Assembly (NCBI GenBank): GCA_023395675.1
Contig: JAEWYL010000233.1
Location: 1 to 8,715 of the forward strand
Direction of reading: 5' to 3'
Source of the DNA: Chloroflexota bacterium
GTDB lineage: Bacteria; Chloroflexota; Anaerolineae; Anaerolineales; UBA4823
Length of the DNA: 8,715 nt
The position numbers and the translations under genes were made by a program. The notes below the pieces were generated by a model. The model made no database searches. It saw only the letters and a list, made by a program, of their open reading frames with translations, and was not told the DNA's origin. Below are positions 5,611 through 8,715 of the stretch, piece by piece (positions within the stretch are counted from its first letter, which is position 1; every line of letters starts with the position of its first letter).

Positions 5611-5649
5611 CACAGGCGCAGGGCCGGCGAAGCCGGTCCTGCGCCTGTG
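5611..5649 (+). other. Long perfect-stem leader hairpin with GAA loop
   Basis: Arms 5611-5628 and 5632-5649 pair over 18 positions with a single G-U, around a GAA triloop. The tip contains GCGAAGC, known as an unusually stable DNA mini-hairpin. It lies in the predicted leader of the small membrane protein operon. A T5 run follows only at 5661-5665, 11 nt beyond the stem, so a classical terminator is not a perfect fit. Attenuation, a protein site or mRNA protection are possible. A second weaker inverted repeat, CTCAGCC/GGCTGAG (5697-5703 with 5721-5727), lies before the start codon. Nothing else recognisable was seen in the 5501-5759 gap. Confidence 0.7.
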
Positions 5650-5759
5650 AGATCACCAGCTTTTTGCGCACCGGTCGAGAGCCAGCGATAAGCAGGCTCA
5701 GCCGGGCGGCGGGACCGCAGGGCTGAGAGCGTTCAACCAACCTAGATGGAGGCATGAGT

Positions 5760-6263
5760 ATGCATCGTAGAGGTTTCTTCTTCTTTCGCGCCCTGGCGCT
5801 GTTCGCCGTCGTCGTGCTGGCCCTCGGGGCCTTCTCGCTGGTGTTCGGCGCCGGGCTGTCGCAGGGCTTCGCCCAGGGGTCGTGGCAGAGCTACGCCCTC
5901 GAGGGCGGCGGGCCGGAGGGGGCGCCGGGCTTCCGGGGCCACCCAGGCTACTACGGAGGCTGGGGCGGGCCGCGCCTGGGCTTCTTCGGGCTGGCTTTCC
6001 TGTGCTTCGGCTGCCTGTTCGGGCTGGCGCTGCTGGGGGGCCTGTTCGCCCTGTTCCGCCACGGCCCCTGGCGCCGCGGCGGCCCCGGCTGGGGCCCCGG
6101 CGGGCCGGGCGGGCCTGGTGAAGGGCAGCACGGCTGGCACGGTCCCCACGGGCACCCGGGCCCGCAGCACGGCTGGCACGGGCAGCCGGGACCTCAGGGG
6201 CCGCGGGAGCAGCCCCCGGCGCCTGCCGCCGGGCCGCACGATCCGCAGCCCGAGGAGCTCTGA
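5760..6263 (+). CDS. Small two-helix membrane protein with Gly/His/Pro-rich tail
   Basis: No known family is recognised. From ATG 5760, seven bases after GGAGG (5748-5752), the protein has 167 residues. ATG 5754 lies only one base from that site and is less likely. Basic MHRR leads into a hydrophobic helix (about 6-30), an external Gly-rich loop (31-73), a second helix (74-99, with Cys82 and Cys85), and RHGPWRR, which points to a cytoplasmic tail. The tail (100-167) is Gly/Pro/His-rich with two QHGWHG motifs (123-128, 136-141), which could bind metal. The first helix might instead be a signal peptide ending near GFAQG. The start RRGFFFFRALALF resembles KRRLLFFRIASIF of the kinase encoded two genes on, and both carry His/Gly/Trp-rich segments. 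It is first in an operon with the response regulator, so an accessory sensor or regulated target of that system is plausible. Confidence 0.75.
   Translation: MHRRGFFFFRALALFAVVVLALGAFSLVFGAGLSQGFAQGSWQSYALEGGGPEGAPGFRGHPGYYGGWGGPRLGFFGLAFLCFGCLFGLALLGGLFALFRHGPWRRGGPGWGPGGPGGPGEGQHGWHGPHGHPGPQHGWHGQPGPQGPREQPPAPAAGPHDPQPEEL
6126..6181 (+). repeat. 39-nt-period direct repeat encoding the His-rich tail motif
   Basis: CAGCACGGCTGGCACGG occurs at 6126-6142 and 6165-6181, exactly 39 nt (13 codons) apart and in frame. Each copy encodes QHGWHG. The identical 17-nt stretches suggest a recent in-frame duplication that doubled a His/Trp motif in the tail of the small membrane protein. Confidence 0.8.
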
Positions 6264-6287
6264 CAGCCGGGAGAGGCTCCTTCCCGG

Positions 6288-6293
6288 TATAAT
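6288..6293 (+). promoter_or_regulatory. Possible internal -10 element before the response regulator gene
   Basis: A perfect TATAAT lies in the 125-nt gap between the small membrane protein and the response regulator. No good -35 is seen 16-18 bp upstream and no TG extends it. TGACA at 6261-6265 is 22 bp away, which is too far. It may give a basal promoter for the regulator-kinase pair, separate from the boxed promoter at 5527-5582. Confidence 0.4.
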
Positions 6294-6294
6294 G

Positions 6295-6327
6295 GCCTGT
6301 GGGGGCGTCTGCGGCGCTCCCACAGGC
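6295..6327 (+). other. Inverted repeat in the gap before the response regulator gene
   Basis: GCCTGTGGG (6295-6303) and CCCACAGGC (6319-6327) form a perfect 9-bp stem with a 15-nt loop. It begins immediately after the TATAAT at 6288-6293. CACAGGC/GCCTGTG also form the outer end of the hairpin at 5611-5649, in opposite arm order, so the two leaders could pair with each other or share a binding protein. A TTATT follows at 6328-6332, making a weak terminator or processing site possible. Confidence 0.5.
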
Positions 6328-6388
6328 TTATTACCCGCCGGCTGCGCGTCAGCAGCCGCCTGCTTCTCGAATTTCACGCAAACGGTAA

Positions 6389-7084
6389 ATGATGCAAGAG
6401 CTGATTCTGGTAGCAGACGACGAACCGAAAGTGGTCAAGCTGGCCCGCGATTACCTGGAGCGAAACGGTTTCCGGGTGATCAGCGCCGGGGATGGGAAGA
6501 CAGCCCTGGCCCTGGCGCGGCGTGAGCGGCCGGACCTGGTGGTGCTGGACCTGCTGCTGCCCGAGCTGGACGGGCGCGAGGTCTGCCGGGCCATCCGCCG
6601 GGAGAGCGAGGTGCCCATCATCATGCTCACCGCCCTGGCGGAGGAGAGCGACCAGATCGTGGGGCTGGAGCTGGGGGCGGACGACTACATCACCAAGCCC
6701 TTCTCCCCGCGCGCCCTCACCGCCCGCGTGCGCGCCGTGCTGCGGCGGGTCCAGGGCCAGGTGCGGGCCCCGAGCCTGATCCAGCAGGGGGAGCTGGAGA
6801 TTGACCTGGCCGGGCACCGGGTATTCCTCTCCGGCAGGCCCCTGCACCTGACCCCGAACGAGTTCAAGCTGCTGGCCGTGCTGGCGCGCCATCCCGGGCA
6901 GACCCTCAGCCGGGAACAGATCCTGGACGAGCTGCACGGGAGCGCGGCGGCCAACTTCGACCGTTCGGTGGACTCGCATATCAAAAACCTGCGCCGCAAG
7001 CTGGAGAGCGATCCCGCCGCGCCCCGCTATATCGAGACGGTGTACGGGGTGGGCTACCGTTTTATGGAGCCGCAAAGCGGATGA
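6389..7084 (+). CDS. OmpR/PhoB-family response regulator
   Basis: The 231-residue protein has an N-terminal receiver domain: acidic pair Asp10/Asp11 in VADDEPKVV, phospho-acceptor Asp54 in VVLDLLLPELDG, Thr81 in MLTAL and Lys103 in DYITKPFSPRAL. A C-terminal winged-helix DNA-binding domain follows. It includes LTPNEFKLLAVLARHPGQTL, then SREQIL, then DRSVDSHIKNLRRKLE and YIETVYGVGYRF. Length and motifs are standard for OmpR/PhoB. It would be phosphorylated by the kinase encoded next, whose ATG overlaps this stop codon. Such regulators bind tandem 11-bp repeats like those at 5527-5566, so it probably controls this operon. The start could be ATG 6389 or ATG 6392. No strong ribosome site precedes either. 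Confidence 0.95.
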   Translation: MMQELILVADDEPKVVKLARDYLERNGFRVISAGDGKTALALARRERPDLVVLDLLLPELDGREVCRAIRRESEVPIIMLTALAEESDQIVGLELGADDYITKPFSPRALTARVRAVLRRVQGQVRAPSLIQQGELEIDLAGHRVFLSGRPLHLTPNEFKLLAVLARHPGQTLSREQILDELHGSAAANFDRSVDSHIKNLRRKLESDPAAPRYIETVYGVGYRFMEPQSG

Positions 7085-8283
7085 GCCCGCTGCCCGAGCA
7101 TTTCCACCACCCGGCACAGGATGCCGGTGAAGACCCGGACCGGGCGCACTGGCACGGACATCTGGGAGGCCCGCCCTGGGCGCACGGCGGCTGGGCCGGC
7201 CGCGGCGGGCCGCACGGGCTGCATGCCAAGCGCCGCCTTCTATTCTTCCGCATCGCGAGCATCTTCGCCGCGCTGACCCTGCTCGCCATGATCGCGCTGG
7301 GGCTCTTGCTGGGCCTCTGGTTGCGGGGCTCACGCTTTGGCCCGCTCGAGATGCTGGTGCTGGCAGGCTGCGCCGTCCCGGGCATCTTTTTGGTCCTGGT
7401 GGCCCTGATGGCCAGCTTCACCTTTCGCAGGTACGGCTCGCCCCTGGCCGAGGTGATGGCCGCCGCGGACGCGGTGGCGGAGGGCGACCTGCGCGTGCGG
7501 GTGCAGGAGCGGGTGCCCGGGGAGCTGGGCCGGCTGGCGCGCAGCTTCAACCGCATGACGGAGGAGCTGGCGCGCGAAGAGCAGCAGCGCCGCAACCTGA
7601 CCGCCGACGTGGCCCACGAGCTGCGCACCCCGCTGCACATCATCCAGGGCAACCTGGAGGGCCTGCTGGACGGGGTGTACGAGCCCACCCCCGAGCACCT
7701 GGCGGCCACGCTGGAGGAGACGCGCCTGCTGGCGCGCCTGGTGAGCGACCTGCAGACTCTCTCGCTGGCCGAGAGCGGGCAGCTCCCGCTTCACCCGGCC
7801 TCCGTGCAGGCCGCCGACCTGCTGGCCGACGTGGCGACCAGCTTCAGCGACCAGGCGGAGGAGGCGGGGGTCAGCCTCCAGGTGGAGGCGCAGGCTGGGC
7901 CGGGGGGGTCGGGCGAGGGGCTGGCGCTGGAGGCCGACGCCGACCGGCTGGACCAGGTGCTCTCGAACCTGGTGGCGAACGCGCTGCGCCACACCCCGGC
8001 GGGCGGGCGGATCAGCCTGCGCGCCGAAGCCATCCCGGAGGGTGTGCGCCTGGCGGTGTCCGACACGGGCTCGGGCATCCCGCCGGAGGATCTGCCCTAC
8101 ATCTTCGACCGTTTCTGGCGCGGCGACCGGGCCCGCAGCCGCAGCGGCAGCGCCGGCAGCGGCCTGGGCCTGGCGATTGCGCGCGGGCTGGTGCAGGCCC
8201 ACGGCGGGCGCATCCGCGCCTGGAGCGAGCCCGGCCAGGGGACTACCTTCGTGATCGAGCTGCCGCGAGGGGGAAGTATTTAA
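7081..8283 (+). CDS. Membrane sensor histidine kinase with His-rich cytoplasmic N-terminus
   Basis: The 400-residue kinase starts at an ATGA overlap with the regulator gene. Residues 1-50 are rich in His, Gly and Trp (nine His, including HWHGH). Two membrane helices follow (about 53-82 and 89-113), joined by only a few residues, then a HAMP domain (about 113-167) containing PLAEVMAAADAVAEGDL. The H-box is DVAHELRTPL with His179 as the phosphorylated residue. The ATP domain has the N-box around NLVANALRHTP (296-306), the G1 box DTGSGI (328-333), the F-box YIFDRFWRG (340-348) and the G2 box GSGLGLAIA (359-367). It is complete and should phosphorylate the adjacent regulator. With so short an outer loop, signals are probably sensed in the membrane, through the His-rich N-terminus, or through the small His-rich membrane protein of the same operon. 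Domain order resembles BaeS-like kinases, though the ligand is unknown. Confidence 0.95.
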   Translation: MSPLPEHFHHPAQDAGEDPDRAHWHGHLGGPPWAHGGWAGRGGPHGLHAKRRLLFFRIASIFAALTLLAMIALGLLLGLWLRGSRFGPLEMLVLAGCAVPGIFLVLVALMASFTFRRYGSPLAEVMAAADAVAEGDLRVRVQERVPGELGRLARSFNRMTEELAREEQQRRNLTADVAHELRTPLHIIQGNLEGLLDGVYEPTPEHLAATLEETRLLARLVSDLQTLSLAESGQLPLHPASVQAADLLADVATSFSDQAEEAGVSLQVEAQAGPGGSGEGLALEADADRLDQVLSNLVANALRHTPAGGRISLRAEAIPEGVRLAVSDTGSGIPPEDLPYIFDRFWRGDRARSRSGSAGSGLGLAIARGLVQAHGGRIRAWSEPGQGTTFVIELPRGGSI

Positions 8284-8316
8284 TGTCTCTCGCCTTACCA
8301 GTCCGCCGAAGAGACA
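8284..8316 (+). terminator. Weak inverted repeat after the kinase gene (possible transcription end)
   Basis: TGTCTCT (8284-8290) and AGAGACA (8310-8316) pair over 7 bp with a 19-nt loop, beginning directly after the kinase stop codon. There is no T-run, so intrinsic termination is doubtful. It is the only candidate operon end seen here. Confidence 0.3.
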
Positions 8317-8383
8317 CGGCAGTGCATTAAGGGTTGCCCGCCCGGTTCGTATCCATCAAGCTTTATTACTATGAGCAGTAATC

Positions 8384-8611
8384 TCAATTATCTGTTTGAA
8401 TTCCACGAATTCTATTTCCTGCCTGGATAAAACGTATAGCAGGCCATTGCCTTCTATCGGCTGGTAAATGAATTCTTCTACCTAAATAGATAGTAAAAAC
8501 ATCATTTGGTATAGCAATGAGATTTGGTGGAATAGCTGCTTCATTATCTCTGTTGAATTTCTCACTGATATCATGGCCACAGAAATTACAGAAACAACCT
8601 TGCGCTATCAT
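8384..8611 (-). CDS. Small hypothetical protein with Cys cluster, possibly a fragment
   Basis: A minus-strand frame from ATG 8611-8609 to TGA 8386-8384 would encode 75 residues beginning MIAQGCFCNFCGHDISEKF. CFCNFCGH could be half of a zinc site. The rest has no motif that I recognise. The frame has no stop upstream and stays open to the window edge, so the gene may start outside (TTG 8629 is another option). No ribosome site is visible. Codon choice is AT-rich, unlike all neighbours. Residue composition looks protein-like, but an accidental frame cannot be excluded. Confidence 0.35.
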   Translation of the reverse strand: MIAQGCFCNFCGHDISEKFNRDNEAAIPPNLIAIPNDVFTIYLGRRIHLPADRRQWPAIRFIQAGNRIRGIQTDN

Positions 8612-8631
8612 AGTGCAAGGATAGTGCAAGG
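8598..8631. repeat. Triplicated 11-bp element, two direct and one inverted copy
   Basis: ATAGTGCAAGG occurs twice in tandem (8610-8620, 8621-8631). CCTTGCGCTAT (8598-8608) is its inverted copy with one change, separated by a single base. The first two form an 11-bp near-perfect palindrome. The element lies at the possible start of the small minus-strand frame and could be an operator or a slippage product. Confidence 0.7.
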
Positions 8632-8715
8632 GTGCTTCTGTAAAAGTTGCAGGTGTTATCCAGGCATTGGCTGAAGACGGTTGTTGGAAAATATACAGAA
8701 AAAAAACCCGCCCCA

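Larger units (their letters stand above)
8317..8715. other. AT-rich tail, composition unlike the rest of the window
   Basis: From about 8330 to the window end the sequence is visibly richer in A and T than the preceding 8.3 kb, with AGA, ATA and TTA codons in its one sizeable frame. An ATTACT/AGTAAT inverted repeat (8365-8370, 8377-8382) and two adjacent GAATTC sites (8398, 8407) are present. No transposase, integrase or tRNA is visible. It may be the edge of acquired DNA. Confidence 0.5.

Noticed and set aside
5650..5759. Riboswitch in the leader of the small membrane protein gene
   Set aside because: I compared it by eye with the conserved cores I know for c-di-GMP, cobalamin, guanidine and c-di-AMP riboswitches, and nothing matched. 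Only generic inverted repeats are present.
6118..6525. Plus-strand frame of 135 codons bridging the small membrane protein and regulator genes
   Set aside because: It overlaps two better-supported genes in another frame and has Arg/Gly/Pro-rich sequence with no motif.
8398..8412. Two GAATTC sites separated by CAC
   Set aside because: Short and AT-rich with no associated gene. Probably chance.

Overview
The window is GC-rich, tightly packed bacterial DNA with mostly plus-strand genes. It ends in a visibly AT-rich tail from about 8330 to the edge. The best lineage hint is a 50-codon LysW-family zinc-ribbon gene too short for ordinary ORF calling. LysW proteins are typical of Thermus/Deinococcus, Chloroflexota and archaea. 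With the base composition and a Mur-type ligase, a Chloroflexota-like (Anaerolineae-type) bacterium is my best guess, but this is inference and not proven.

Left module (1-5500). A truncated gene end (3-434, unidentified) precedes a MurD-family amino-acid ligase (522-2018), which has its own extended -10 promoter. It faces the minus-strand LysW-like gene (2147-2299) across five 19-bp tandem repeats (2062-2156) that fold into a chain of small hairpins. Divergent from the LysW gene is a threonine-synthase-like PLP enzyme (2384-3481). It is followed almost without a gap by a cytoplasmic-looking NlpC/P60 peptidase (3490-4401), and then by a tandem GNAT acetyltransferase (4469-5500). Amide-bond formation, a possible amino-group carrier, PLP amino-acid chemistry, a peptidase of the gamma-D-Glu type and an acetyltransferase together suggest amino-acid, peptide or muropeptide metabolism. 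The exact pathway is not visible.

Right module (5501-8283). A promoter with an 11-bp-period direct-repeat array, of the kind bound by OmpR/PhoB-type regulators, drives a leader of about 170 nt containing an 18-bp-stem hairpin. Three genes follow: a small two-helix membrane protein with a Gly/His/Pro-rich tail, an OmpR-family response regulator, and a histidine kinase overlapping it by 4 bp. The kinase has a His-rich N-terminus and almost no extracytoplasmic loop. The small protein and the kinase share a juxtamembrane pattern and His/Gly/Trp-rich cytoplasmic segments. This suggests a three-part, possibly metal- or envelope-sensing, autoregulated system.

Tail (8284-8715). It is AT-rich, with a weak inverted repeat after the kinase gene, one short minus-strand frame with a possible zinc-binding Cys cluster, and a small triplicated repeat. 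It may be recently acquired DNA.

The most novel-looking parts are the LysW-like protein without the canonical Glu C-terminus and its hairpin-rich surroundings, and the three-part sensory operon with its phased repeat promoter.
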